Below, piece after piece: positions 32,249 to 40,705 of a DNA stretch of 56,306 bases. Where the stretch lies: NCBI GenBank assembly GCA_016932855.1, contig JAFGCB010000054.1, positions 1 to 56,306 on the forward strand, in the 5' to 3' direction. How positions within the stretch are numbered: the first letter of the stretch is position 1; the number at the start of each line of letters is the position of its first letter. Source of the stretch: Candidatus Omnitrophota bacterium (GTDB lineage: Bacteria; Omnitrophota; Gorgyraeia; Duberdicusellales; Duberdicusellaceae). The translations under genes and the position numbers were made by a program. The notes beneath the pieces were generated by a model. That model had not been told where the DNA came from. It saw only the letters and a program-made list of their open reading frames with translations, and did not search any database.

Positions 32249-33211
32249 TTACTTGATCTGTGTTTTAATAAGTTCATAGGCGCCGATTATGCCGAAATTA
32301 TCACCCAGCTTAGATTTATATATTTTTACCTGTTTATTAAGTGGATGCATAGCTTGTCGGTTTATGGTTTTTTTCATCTCCGGCATGAAAAATCTTGAGG
32401 CTTTTGAAAGCCCTCCCCCTAGAACTATTGCTTCAAGATTGAGAAGATTTACGAGGCCGCGGCAGAATAGGCCTAAGATGTATCCGTAATGTATCCAGGC
32501 CTTGATAGCTACTTTATTGTTTTGTAAAGCCAGCCGGTATACATCCAAAGGAGTAAGGTTTTTAAATTTCTTTAAGGAAAAACCTTTTTGTTTCAGCATA
32601 GATGTCACTTTCTTGATAAAATATTTATTACCCAAGAATGTTTCCACGCATCCTTTGGCTCCGCAGCCGCAGGCTGTTCCGTTTATAGTTAAGGGGATGT
32701 GTCCCGCTTCCACCGCCGAGGTTTTTCCATGAAAAACTTTTCCGTTTAAAATAAGGCCTGATCCCAAGCCTGTACCCAGGGTTAATACCAGACCTCTTTT
32801 GATGCCCTTTGCTTTTCCTCTTTTAAGTTCAGCCAGGGCGGCAATGTTTCCGTCATTATCTAGAGCCAAAGGTATTCCTAGTTCTTTAGTGAATATCTTC
32901 TTGAAAGGGAAATTTTTCCACCCTTTTATATTGGGAAGATAATATATACGGCCTGTCTTCATCTCAATTATGCCGGGGGCGCCAATGCCCGCGCCTTTAA
33001 GCTGCGATAAGCTTAATCTTTTATTTTTAAGTTCACTTTTTATTATTTTTTTAAGTAACTTAAAGAATTTTGAAGGTTTAGAGAAATTAGGAGAAGATAT
33101 TTTATGATTGGAGAGCAGCTTGCTTTTTTGGTTAAATATGCCTAATTTAATAAATGTCCCGCCCCAGTCAATGCCCAGGTAGATATTTTTCGCCATTGCA
33201 ACCTTAATCAT
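32249..33211 (-). CDS. ROK-family sugar kinase (probable glucokinase)
   Basis: 320 residues. The ATP-binding DWGGTFIKLGI, catalytic-region GAPGIIEMKTG and LALDNDGNIAALAE, and the zinc-binding CGCGAKGCVE with an upstream His (AGHIPLTI) are all present, which marks ROK kinases. Glucose is the likely substrate and fits the alpha-glucan operon elsewhere in the window, but specificity is inferred. ATG at 33211 follows AGGAG; ATG at 33196 is equally plausible. It lies 66 bases after the Memo/AMMECR1 gene. Confidence 0.9.
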   Translation of the reverse strand: MIKVAMAKNIYLGIDWGGTFIKLGIFNQKSKLLSNHKISSPNFSKPSKFFKLLKKIIKSELKNKRLSLSQLKGAGIGAPGIIEMKTGRIYYLPNIKGWKNFPFKKIFTKELGIPLALDNDGNIAALAELKRGKAKGIKRGLVLTLGTGLGSGLILNGKVFHGKTSAVEAGHIPLTINGTACGCGAKGCVETFLGNKYFIKKVTSMLKQKGFSLKKFKNLTPLDVYRLALQNNKVAIKAWIHYGYILGLFCRGLVNLLNLEAIVLGGGLSKASRFFMPEMKKTINRQAMHPLNKQVKIYKSKLGDNFGIIGAYELIKTQIK

Positions 33212-33277
33212 TTCTCCTGTACCTTTTCATTTCCTCTATCCCTTGCGACCCTTGTAACCCTTATTCGTCGTATTTCG

Positions 33278-33835
33278 TTATTGGATATCTTTTTCCGAGA
33301 ATACCGTCGCAGTAAAGACGTATAATTCGGTTTCCTTTTCTTTCCAGGCAGACGGCGAAAGTCCCGCTTTATGCGAACACAACGACGAGAGAAATTCTTC
33401 CTTTGACCAGCCGGTTTCCATGGCAACTTGGGGAAGGTAAACTCCTTGTTGGAATCCCCGTTTGACAATTACCCCGTGTTTACCCATAATTATTTCGTCT
33501 GCGGAGTTGACCCGCTCTAGAGGCGAAAGAACGGATATCTCGATATCAAGGTCCTTTAACTCTTCATATTTGACTTTGGGAAATCTGGGATCGCCCGTTG
33601 CGGCCTCAATCGCCATGTTTCGCACGGTCAAATAAAGCGGCTTTTGACCGACAATATTGCCTATGCAGCCACGCAAAGCGTCTTGCCGTTTTAAGGTTAC
33701 AAAGGCGCCCATATTTTCTTTAAGAATGCTTGAGCTTACTTCAAATTCCGGTATTTTCTTTGAGGACAGGTATTCCCGCAAGGTCTTACGGGCAATGTGG
33801 ATTAAAGTCTTTTTGTCTTCAGCGCTTAACTCCAT
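33278..33835 (-). CDS. Internal start: stand-alone AMMECR1-domain protein
   Basis: An in-frame ATG at 33835 begins a 185-residue AMMECR1 protein (MELSAEDKKT). AAGGAG at 33842-33847 gives an ideal ribosome site. This suggests two formerly separate genes whose spacer became an open frame after repeat insertion. Both forms may be produced. Confidence 0.5.
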   Translation of the reverse strand: MELSAEDKKTLIHIARKTLREYLSSKKIPEFEVSSSILKENMGAFVTLKRQDALRGCIGNIVGQKPLYLTVRNMAIEAATGDPRFPKVKYEELKDLDIEISVLSPLERVNSADEIIMGKHGVIVKRGFQQGVYLPQVAMETGWSKEEFLSSLCSHKAGLSPSAWKEKETELYVFTATVFSEKDIQ

Positions 33836-34825
33836 CTTATTCTCCTTATTATTTTTTCGGGTTTCGGCCCATTCGACTTTGCTCAGGGCCGATCCTGAGT
33901 TTGTCGAAGGATCGGGTTTCGGGTTTCGGGTATTGTTTTTGAAGATGGCTGCGGCAAGATAACCGACTACTTTGGTTTTGTCCAAAGTCACATCCCCGGA
34001 ATTGGCATATTTAAGTATTTCAAGAGAATCCGCACCTAACTTTTTGCATACTAGCATAGTTGCAATAACTGCGCCTTGGCCGCACATGAGGCTGTGGTTG
34101 CGTTTTTGACTTTTTTCATAAAAGGCGTAGGGGTCGAGTTTTTTTATTTCAGAGATAGTGTAGTTATCGGTTTCAACGGCCTTAGCATAGGAAAGATAGT
34201 GCGACATATCAGTGCTGGCGATAATTAAGAAGTCTTTTTTGGATTTAAGGACTTCATATAAGGCTTGCGAAAGAATTTCACAGTTTTTAAGAGTTTGGTT
34301 ACCGATATGGATCAGTACGAGCTTTGAATCGGGAAGCACTTTTTGAATAAAAGGGATTTGTATCTCGGTGGAGTTTTCATCAAAGAAGGCTTCATTTAAG
34401 ATGTAAATATTTTCATTTTGCTTTGTTAGTTCATCGACGATATTTAAGTCAATTGACGATTGACCGATAGGGGTTTTGTAAGAGTCAAAATTGCAGAGGG
34501 CAATGCCGGCGTGGCGGAATCTGTGGTTAAAGCCTATAATAATTACCGTTGAAGGTGTGTTAGGCGCCTTTTGGATAGCTTTATAGACGTAGGCGGCGAC
34601 CGGTCCGGAGTAGGTAAATCCTGCATGAGGGGCGATGAAAGCAATAATCTCGTTATTTATTGGCCTTGGGTTTGCCTTTAGCAATAGATTCTCAAGCAGG
34701 CCTGAGAGGGAATCTTTTGATTTTGGGTACCAGCTGCCGGCAAGATCCGCTTCTTTGACTGCACTCCAGGCAGTTATAGAGAAGAGTAAGATTACTAAAA
34801 TCAGAAATATTTTTTTCAGATTCAT
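33278..34825 (-). CDS. Memo-AMMECR1 fusion (AmmeMemoRadiSam proteins B and A) with signal peptide
   Basis: 515 residues. Residues 1-22 look like a signal peptide. Residues 24-300 are a Memo domain (APHAGFTYSG with His67, STDMSHYLSYA, MCGQGAVIATML). A linker of about 35 residues follows, then AMMECR1 (about 331-515, including LRGCIGNIVGQ). These proteins normally act with a radical SAM partner, which is absent here. The linker is encoded by a palindromic repeat (33857-33932) and is read as DPSTNSGSALSKVEWAET. The AMMECR1 half also has its own ATG (33835) with AAGGAG 6 bases upstream, so it may also be made alone. No ribosome site precedes 34825; TTGACG and TAATAT lie close upstream, hinting at a leaderless or near-leaderless mRNA. 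Confidence 0.88.
   Translation of the reverse strand: MNLKKIFLILVILLFSITAWSAVKEADLAGSWYPKSKDSLSGLLENLLLKANPRPINNEIIAFIAPHAGFTYSGPVAAYVYKAIQKAPNTPSTVIIIGFNHRFRHAGIALCNFDSYKTPIGQSSIDLNIVDELTKQNENIYILNEAFFDENSTEIQIPFIQKVLPDSKLVLIHIGNQTLKNCEILSQALYEVLKSKKDFLIIASTDMSHYLSYAKAVETDNYTISEIKKLDPYAFYEKSQKRNHSLMCGQGAVIATMLVCKKLGADSLEILKYANSGDVTLDKTKVVGYLAAAIFKNNTRNPKPDPSTNSGSALSKVEWAETRKNNKENKMELSAEDKKTLIHIARKTLREYLSSKKIPEFEVSSSILKENMGAFVTLKRQDALRGCIGNIVGQKPLYLTVRNMAIEAATGDPRFPKVKYEELKDLDIEISVLSPLERVNSADEIIMGKHGVIVKRGFQQGVYLPQVAMETGWSKEEFLSSLCSHKAGLSPSAWKEKETELYVFTATVFSEKDIQ
33857..33932. repeat. Palindromic repeat element inside the Memo-AMMECR1 linker
   Basis: Arms TTCGAC/GTCGAA and CTCAGG/CCTGAG are nested around GCCGAT, flanked by repeated CGGGTTTCGG words. 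This is the class of palindromic intergenic repeat that, when translated, gives 'DPSTNSGS.LSKVE' peptides in many genomes (recalled from memory, not searched). Confidence 0.75.
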
Positions 34826-34840
34826 TTTATATTATGTGCA

Positions 34841-34890
34841 ATTCGATTAGCGTCAATTCGCGTTTTTATAAATTAGCTGAAATTAGCGTT
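34841..34890. repeat. Degenerate word repeat downstream of tRNA-Ala
   Basis: Variants of ATTAGCG, AATTAGC and AATTCG recur about five times in 50 bases. It lies between the tRNA and the Memo gene. Confidence 0.5.
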
Positions 34891-34895
34891 TTATA

Positions 34896-34968
34896 TGGAG
34901 CGGATGGGATTCGAACCCACGACCCCCACGTTGCGAACGTGATGTTCTCCCAACTGAACTACCGCCCC
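34896..34968 (-). tRNA. tRNA-Ala(CGC)
   Basis: 73 bases including the discriminator A. The acceptor stem GGGGCGG/CCGCTCC contains the G3-U70 pair that identifies alanine tRNAs. The anticodon loop TTCGCAA has anticodon CGC. The T arm is GGGTTCGAATCCC. CCA is not encoded. Confidence 0.96.
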
Positions 34969-34984
34969 AATTGTACTATTTTTT

Positions 34985-35060
34985 AGTACTGCGTAACGAG
35001 TACTGCGTTCTGCGTGATTGAATATTTCGCGGTACTCAGTACCCGTACCTGGTACTCGCT
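34985..35060. repeat. Degenerate GTACT/GTACC word repeat upstream of tRNA-Ala
   Basis: Words such as AGTACTGCGT, GAGTACTGCGT, GGTACTCAGTACC and GGTACTCGC fill about 75 bases between the tRNA and the GGDEF stop. Confidence 0.55.
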
Positions 35061-36031
35061 TAGAGGGAACAAACCCGGTTTCTGCCTTCCTGTTTTGCCT
35101 TATACAGGCTTCTGTCGGCTGTATCAATCAATAAGTCTTTATCTTTAGCGTTTGAAGGAAAGCTTGCGATTCCTATGCTTATGGTAAGCTTTACGGTTTC
35201 ATCATAGGCGTTAAATTCCGTGTTGGCTGCAGTCTCTCTTAATCTTTCAGCAACTTGGAGAGCTTGCTCTTTGGCTGTTTGCGGCAGAAAAACCGAAAAT
35301 TCTTCTCCTCCGAATCTGCCCATAAAGTCGATTTCGCGTATATTTTCTTTTACGACCCCCGCCAGTTCACGCAAGATTATATCTCCGACTAAATGACCGT
35401 GATTGTCATTATACGTTTTGAAATGATCGATGTCTATCATTAAAAACGAAAGCTCTAAGCCGAATTTCTCGGAACGATTGAATTCTTCTTCATATCTGCT
35501 CATGAAGTATCTTTTATTAGCTATATTAGTCAGGGAATCGGTAATTGAAATTTTTTGGATTTTTTCGTAGATATATGCTCTATTTATCAAGAGTTTTAAT
35601 GAGGCGATTAAGTACGGCAGTTGGGATTTTAGGTCTTTGTCTTCGCATTGCACATAGAGATATTGGTCGTCGCGTAAATTCTCAAAATAAAACGAAAGTG
35701 AGTTTTCTTTGTTCGGGGGTTCTTTGGAGAAATAGATTCGGTTGATTTCTCGTATTCTCCTTAATTCTTCCAGGAAGACTTTGGTCAGGTCTTCGACGTT
35801 TAAAAGAGGGGCGAGTTTTCGATTTATTTCGTAGAGCTTAAGGATATTGTGGGTCCGTTCTTCTTTTTGCGATATCTGTCGGGCAAGAGCGGTAAATCTC
35901 TCTCTTTTTTTATTCAAATCGTTTTCCAGATAGCTTAGGTTTTTTAGATATCTCTGCCGGACGTTATTTAAAGCCGTAAAAAAGATGTACAGTGAGACAA
36001 CAAATAGACCTACTATTATCGCGCTAAACAT
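35060..36031 (-). CDS. Membrane-anchored GGDEF diguanylate cyclase
   Basis: 323 residues. One N-terminal TM (1-20), a coiled coil (about 25-65), a linker domain (70-165) and a C-terminal GGDEF domain (about 166-322) with RFGGEEF at the active site. RxxD (REID) stands 5 residues before it, so the product-inhibition I-site is intact. It should make cyclic di-GMP. It is 20 bases after a second GGDEF gene, in an operon with an ABC ATPase. Confidence 0.92.
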   Translation of the reverse strand: MFSAIIVGLFVVSLYIFFTALNNVRQRYLKNLSYLENDLNKKRERFTALARQISQKEERTHNILKLYEINRKLAPLLNVEDLTKVFLEELRRIREINRIYFSKEPPNKENSLSFYFENLRDDQYLYVQCEDKDLKSQLPYLIASLKLLINRAYIYEKIQKISITDSLTNIANKRYFMSRYEEEFNRSEKFGLELSFLMIDIDHFKTYNDNHGHLVGDIILRELAGVVKENIREIDFMGRFGGEEFSVFLPQTAKEQALQVAERLRETAANTEFNAYDETVKLTISIGIASFPSNAKDKDLLIDTADRSLYKAKQEGRNRVCSL

Positions 36032-36051
36032 TTTTATTTTTCAGGGCCGTT

Positions 36052-37308
36052 TTATTTGGCGACGCATACTTTGTTTCTGCCTTGCCTCTTCGCTTCGTAT
36101 AGGGCATCGTCAGCCTTTCTAATCAAATCCTCCAGGAATCGGGCTTGTTCGGGAAAAACCGCGATTCCGGCAGATATGGTGAAATTTATTCGGTTTCTTC
36201 GAAATATTACCGGTGTTTCTTCGACTTTTCTGCGCAGGGCATCGGCTGCTTCTTTTGTTTTTTCTTTCGAGCTGGAAACAAGGAAGACAACGAACTCTTC
36301 TCCGCCGAATCTGCAGATGACGTTTCCGGCATTACCTATTACTCTTTTTAGCACTCCGGAAAGCTTTTTAAGAGCTAAGTCTCCTACGATGTGGCCGAAT
36401 TTGTCATTGAGTCTTTTGAATAAATCAACATCTATAAGGATTATCCCGATAGAGCTTTGGGTGATTAGAGCTCTTTTCATTTCTTCTTTTAATCTTTCGA
36501 TGAAATACCCTCGTAAATAAAGGCCGGTCATACCGTCTTTTATGGCCAGTTCCTGGACGCGCCTGAAAATATTAGCCCGGTCAATAGCCACCGCGGCTAA
36601 GTCAGCGATTACCGAAAGAATCCGAAGATCTTCAAAATTAAATCTTTGTTTTTTGTTCGATTCCACCCGGAGAAGCCCTATTGCTTTGTCGCCGATAGAC
36701 ATGGGGCTTATTATTAAGGAATTTATTACTCTGGTTTTTAATGAATCTATTTTTTCTAAATCAAAGCGGAAATCTTGGGCAATATCCTCTATTAAAAGGC
36801 CTTGGTTGTGCCGTAAGGCCCAATAATCAAGCATATCTCCCTCTTTATCTTTAATGATAGGCGAGTTTTCTTCCTTGAAAGAAGCGTCTAATTTAAGATT
36901 ATCCTTTTCAATGGTATAGAGCAGGAAGGTATCGGAGTCTTTAAACAAGACTTTGATCTCTTTGCTTAGAAAACCATATACGTCGGTTAATTCCTGGAAT
37001 TTCATAATTTCTTCAATTAGACGCTTGAAGAAATTAAGGCGGTCGGTGCTTTCAGGCAGGAAGCCTAAATATTCCTCTTTGGTTTTGATTTCGCAGGAAA
37101 GGGTATTTATTTTTTCCTGTATATCTTCGCTGTTTACATCGAGCTGCTTTAAATATCGACGCTGTCTAAGGTAAAGAAACAAAAAGCCGCCTAAAAGAGT
37201 TAAGATTGAGATTAGTCCCGGCAGGGCCGGCATGAGGCCGAAGCTTAAAAAAATCAGCCAGCAGATTAATGATAAAGAGACAAAAAGAGAGGTTTTAAGG
37301 TTACGCAA
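36052..37308 (-). CDS. GAF-GGDEF diguanylate cyclase
   Basis: 418 residues. Two TM segments (about 7-48), a coiled coil, a GAF sensor domain (about 100-245), then GGDEF (about 255-415) with RFGGEEF. The I-site position reads GNAGN rather than RxxD, so product inhibition is likely lost. The active-site signature GGEEF is intact. It overlaps the ABC ATPase gene by 8 bases and precedes the second GGDEF gene. Confidence 0.92.
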   Translation of the reverse strand: MRNLKTSLFVSLSLICWLIFLSFGLMPALPGLISILTLLGGFLFLYLRQRRYLKQLDVNSEDIQEKINTLSCEIKTKEEYLGFLPESTDRLNFFKRLIEEIMKFQELTDVYGFLSKEIKVLFKDSDTFLLYTIEKDNLKLDASFKEENSPIIKDKEGDMLDYWALRHNQGLLIEDIAQDFRFDLEKIDSLKTRVINSLIISPMSIGDKAIGLLRVESNKKQRFNFEDLRILSVIADLAAVAIDRANIFRRVQELAIKDGMTGLYLRGYFIERLKEEMKRALITQSSIGIILIDVDLFKRLNDKFGHIVGDLALKKLSGVLKRVIGNAGNVICRFGGEEFVVFLVSSSKEKTKEAADALRRKVEETPVIFRRNRINFTISAGIAVFPEQARFLEDLIRKADDALYEAKRQGRNKVCVAK

Positions 37309-38404
37309 TTGTCTTCTCGGTATCGTTATCGAAGAAATAAGCTTTGTTCATGTCGAAGACCATTTCGATATACTCACCAAGCTTGGGTTTATTGTGGGCG
37401 TCCACAATTGCGATTAAACTATTTTCATCGGTTGACAGAAGAATGTGATTTTCAGAACCCATAGGTTCGATCACTTCGCATTTAACTCTTATTGTGTTAT
37501 CCGGGGCAGCGGCTGAGGCGAATAATTTATCAAATATGTTCTCCGGCCTTATTCCAAAAATCACCTTTTTATCTAGATAGTTTTTTAATTTTCCGTACAT
37601 CCGCTCTTGAATTTTAACTTGCAGTTCGCCTTCGTCAAAATAGAGCTTGCCGTCTTTTTTGATAATTTTACCGTTAAGAAAGTTCATCGGAGGCGAACCG
37701 ATGAAGCCGGCTACAAACTTATTAGTCGGGTCATCGTAGACTTTAAGCGGTTCATCAAATTGCTGGATTAATCCGTCTTTCATTACCGCTATGCGCGAGC
37801 CCAAGGTCATTGCTTCTATCTGATCGTGGGTTACATAAACCATGGTTGTCTGCAGCCGCAGGTGCAGCCTGTTAAGTTCCGTACGCATCTGCACCCGCAT
37901 TTTAGCGTCCAGGTTGCTTAAGGGTTCGTCAAACAGAAAGACCTGGGGTTTTCGCACAATAGCTCTTCCTACGGCAACCCGCTGGCGTTCTCCTCCGGAC
38001 AGCTCTTTTGGTCTTCTTTTTAAAAAGCGGGATATTCCCAGTATTTCAGCGGCTTCTTTTATTCTTTTATCGATTTCGGCCTTAGGATAATGTCTCAGCT
38101 TTAGGGCAAAAGCCATGTTTTCGTATACGTTCATGTGAGGATATAGAGCGTAATTCTGGAAAACCATAGCAATGTCTCTGTCTTTAGCCGGAACATTATT
38201 GACGCATCTGTCTCCTATGATGACTTCGCCCTGGGTTGCATCTTCAAGACCGGCTATTATCCTTAGGGTGGTAGACTTACCGCATCCTGAAGGCCCTACC
38301 AGGACAATAAATTCTTTATTTTCTATCCCTATGCTTATATTTTTTACCGCTTGTATATTAGAGGGATAGATTTTTGTTATGTTTCGTAAGCTTACTTGGG
38401 CCAT
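37301..38404 (-). CDS. ugpC: Sugar-type ABC transporter ATPase (UgpC/MalK/MsmX group)
   Basis: 367 residues. Walker A GPSGCGKST, signature LSGGERQRVAVGRA, Walker B VFLFDEPLSNLD and the H-loop TMVYVTHDQ are followed by the C-terminal MalK-type OB regulatory domain. It powers import of sugars or glycerol phosphate. No permease or binding protein is nearby, so it is an orphan that may serve several importers, as MsmX does. Confidence 0.92.
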   Translation of the reverse strand: MAQVSLRNITKIYPSNIQAVKNISIGIENKEFIVLVGPSGCGKSTTLRIIAGLEDATQGEVIIGDRCVNNVPAKDRDIAMVFQNYALYPHMNVYENMAFALKLRHYPKAEIDKRIKEAAEILGISRFLKRRPKELSGGERQRVAVGRAIVRKPQVFLFDEPLSNLDAKMRVQMRTELNRLHLRLQTTMVYVTHDQIEAMTLGSRIAVMKDGLIQQFDEPLKVYDDPTNKFVAGFIGSPPMNFLNGKIIKKDGKLYFDEGELQVKIQERMYGKLKNYLDKKVIFGIRPENIFDKLFASAAAPDNTIRVKCEVIEPMGSENHILLSTDENSLIAIVDAHNKPKLGEYIEMVFDMNKAYFFDNDTEKTIA

Positions 38405-38428
38405 AATATTATCGTTATGATAAAAGTC

Positions 38429-38456
38429 ATTTTACTTATAAATAAAAGCATGTCAA
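38429..38456 (-). promoter_or_regulatory. Promoter of the ABC ATPase-GGDEF operon
   Basis: Perfect TTGACA (38451-38456), a 16-base spacer and TAAAAT (38429-38434). The start site near 38422 leaves a leader of about 18 bases. Confidence 0.6.
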
Positions 38457-38473
38457 GTTTTCATTAAACTTGA
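38453..38473. promoter_or_regulatory. Candidate operator overlapping the ugpC -35
   Basis: The inverted repeat TCAAGTTT-N5-AAACTTGA covers four bases of the -35 hexamer and the DNA just upstream. It is placed where a dimeric regulator could block or recruit polymerase. The protein is unknown. Confidence 0.4.
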
Positions 38474-38558
38474 GGATTATCCCTTTCTGACTTTGAACAG
38501 AAGTTGTTTTTTCCGGCCGAAGAACAGGAAAAAATGCTTTACTTGGAGCATCGGAAGA

Positions 38559-40694
38559 CTATTTTCGTATTATTTCCAGGCTTTTTATAGCCCAGCTGTT
38601 TTCGCTGGGGCTTTTGAAGCGTATGATGTTTGGCCCGTTTATTAAATCCTCTTTCTTTAGTGGAACGTTTTTGACGTTAGTTCCTTTGGCTAGCTTGAAA
38701 ATAAAGGCTTTTTTGTTGTTAACGGCGGCCGAAACAGTAATCGGCTTTATGGCAAAGATATCCAGCTTGAGGGTTGAGCTTATTTTTTCTTTTATGGGCA
38801 TGGCCAGCATAGAGTCTTTATCAGCCCAAACCATTGTAATTGTCGCTGGATAACGCATCAGCCCTTTGATCATGTACAGAGAAGAGCCAACCCGCGAGAA
38901 ATCCACTTTATTGTAGAAATCTTTGTTAAGTTCGGGCAGTTTGTAGGCGATATAGCCGTCAGGATAATATTTCTTTGTAGCCAATCCTGTTAAAAGCTGC
39001 TCGATGTATTTATGGGCCGCAGAGTCGACAAATTCCTTATGGATAACCACGTATTTTATATCAAGGAAACTTAACGTTTCTCTCAAGCCGTATTGATCAA
39101 ACTGCATTTTTTGATCTTCCAGCTCCATATTGCGCTCCAGCCTCATTAAAGAGTCAATGACAGGTAGTCTATGGTAGTATTCATATACAAAATCAGGAGT
39201 CCTGCCGAGAAGTCCGCCGATGAGGTTTTTTTTGTGAACAGTTTGATAGAGCTGGGATGCTGTCCAGGGATGCCCCCCTACCCTGTAGCCGCTGGCTACG
39301 CAAAAAGGTATTTCTAATAGGCTGAATTTTCCCTTGTCCTGGGCAATTTCTTTATAGACTGAGGGAATATAGAGGTTATTAAGCGGCAAGGGAAAGGACA
39401 TATTTTCAAAAAGGATTAGAATGCAGACCGTAGCAACCGCAAATTTCGCCCAAAACCGGTATTTTTCCAGAATGAATTTAAGACCCCAGGCGGCTACTAT
39501 GCTTAAACAGAGCATCATTAACAGAAAGAAGCGTGCGGGTAGGCGTATATTGTCTAAAATGGGGATAAAGTTAAAGATTGCATGCGGCATTGCTATGGAT
39601 TTGTTTAAGATCGTTAGAGGCTTGGCATTTATCCAGAGAGCCCCGCCTAGAGAAAAGAGGAAAAACAAAAAAGACATTATGCCGAATAGCTTTACGACTC
39701 GAACTTTCCGAAACTTGCAGAAAGAGTATATCGAGATAAAGAGCACGCTAAATCCGATATAGGTTGTGTGTTCCCAGGCATTGCCTTGCAAACTGTCGTA
39801 AAACCAGCTGACCGTGTTTTTTAGGACAGGGTGGAAAAAAGGCGGTATAACGAATCCAATGAGATCAGCGCCGTAGTAATAGGCATATCTTCCGACCTGG
39901 GCGTCCGAGGGAAAGTATCCCGTGTTTATGGCTTGAAGCAGGCGTATAAAAAGCGGCAGATGAAAGATTAATACCAGAATCGATAATTTAAGCAGGGCAA
40001 AGACTATTTTTTTATCGATAATTTTTTTTAGGTTTAATAGCAGGTAAATCGCCAGAAACATTGTTAAGAATACTGCCAGGTAGTACGAGGTGAGGGTGTT
40101 TAAAGTAAAAAACAAGGCAGCAAATATATAGTTTGACGGTTTTTGTTCATCGAGCAATTTCAGAAAAAATAAAATACATAATACCATCCATTGTAATGAA
40201 ATTATCGCCGGATGGGCAGCTAGAGTATGCCCGATTTTGGCAGACGAAAACGAGAAAATGATGCCGGCGGCAAAAGAGGCGATTTTATTTTTTGTAAGGT
40301 AATTTGCCAGCAGATATACGCTATAGCCGCTTAAGATGAAGGATAGCAGAATAATTAAATTATAAGCAAGGGTCGGGTTCTGGGTCATGAAAAGAATAGG
40401 TGAGACCATTAAGGACAGGGCCAGGGTATGGTCGGCAATTGTAAAGTCAATGCCTATAGGGTAGAAGGAGTCGTTCATAAAGAAAAAACTTTCTCTGTCC
40501 TGGATAGCTTTTTTAAAGCGCCAGGTAATCCATATCTCGGAATATTCATCGGTCATTTTTTTAAATTCGGGAGAGAAAACTTCTACCGAAGGCGTGGCTG
40601 TAGTGAGGTTAAAGGCCAAAGGCAGGGTCATTATTAGAGTTATAAGAGTATAGCCAAGAATAGAAAAAATATGTTTTTTAAATAAGTTAGACAT
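38559..40694 (-). CDS. Large multi-pass membrane protein, GT-C/YfhO-like
   Basis: 711 residues with at least ten TM segments in the first 420, then a soluble periplasmic C-terminal part. The first loop (about 30-75) is polar with acidic pairs (TDEYSEIWITWRFKK), and SFYPIGIDFTIADHT follows, which resembles GT-C-fold glycosyltransferases that use lipid-linked sugars. The acceptor is unknown. It is last in the sugar cluster and follows a radical SAM gene by 11 bases. Confidence 0.7.
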   Translation of the reverse strand: MSNLFKKHIFSILGYTLITLIMTLPLAFNLTTATPSVEVFSPEFKKMTDEYSEIWITWRFKKAIQDRESFFFMNDSFYPIGIDFTIADHTLALSLMVSPILFMTQNPTLAYNLIILLSFILSGYSVYLLANYLTKNKIASFAAGIIFSFSSAKIGHTLAAHPAIISLQWMVLCILFFLKLLDEQKPSNYIFAALFFTLNTLTSYYLAVFLTMFLAIYLLLNLKKIIDKKIVFALLKLSILVLIFHLPLFIRLLQAINTGYFPSDAQVGRYAYYYGADLIGFVIPPFFHPVLKNTVSWFYDSLQGNAWEHTTYIGFSVLFISIYSFCKFRKVRVVKLFGIMSFLFFLFSLGGALWINAKPLTILNKSIAMPHAIFNFIPILDNIRLPARFFLLMMLCLSIVAAWGLKFILEKYRFWAKFAVATVCILILFENMSFPLPLNNLYIPSVYKEIAQDKGKFSLLEIPFCVASGYRVGGHPWTASQLYQTVHKKNLIGGLLGRTPDFVYEYYHRLPVIDSLMRLERNMELEDQKMQFDQYGLRETLSFLDIKYVVIHKEFVDSAAHKYIEQLLTGLATKKYYPDGYIAYKLPELNKDFYNKVDFSRVGSSLYMIKGLMRYPATITMVWADKDSMLAMPIKEKISSTLKLDIFAIKPITVSAAVNNKKAFIFKLAKGTNVKNVPLKKEDLINGPNIIRFKSPSENSWAIKSLEIIRK

Positions 40695-40705
40695 GTTTAC
40701 AAGCT

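Noticed and set aside
33208-33468. An 86-codon minus-strand frame rich in Lys and Arg
   Set aside because: It overlaps the AMMECR1 domain in another frame and runs into the ROK start; composition is typical of a shadow frame and no family is seen.
34891-35127. A 78-codon minus-strand frame through tRNA-Ala
   Set aside because: It translates the tRNA itself (the familiar 'AVVQLGEHHVRNVGVVGSNPIRS' type artefact, shown in part) and the word repeats.
38507-38534. A terminator hairpin (TTTTTTCC/GGAAAAAA) after the membrane protein gene
   Set aside because: The stem is A/T-rich with a 12-base loop and no T-run follows on the coding strand.
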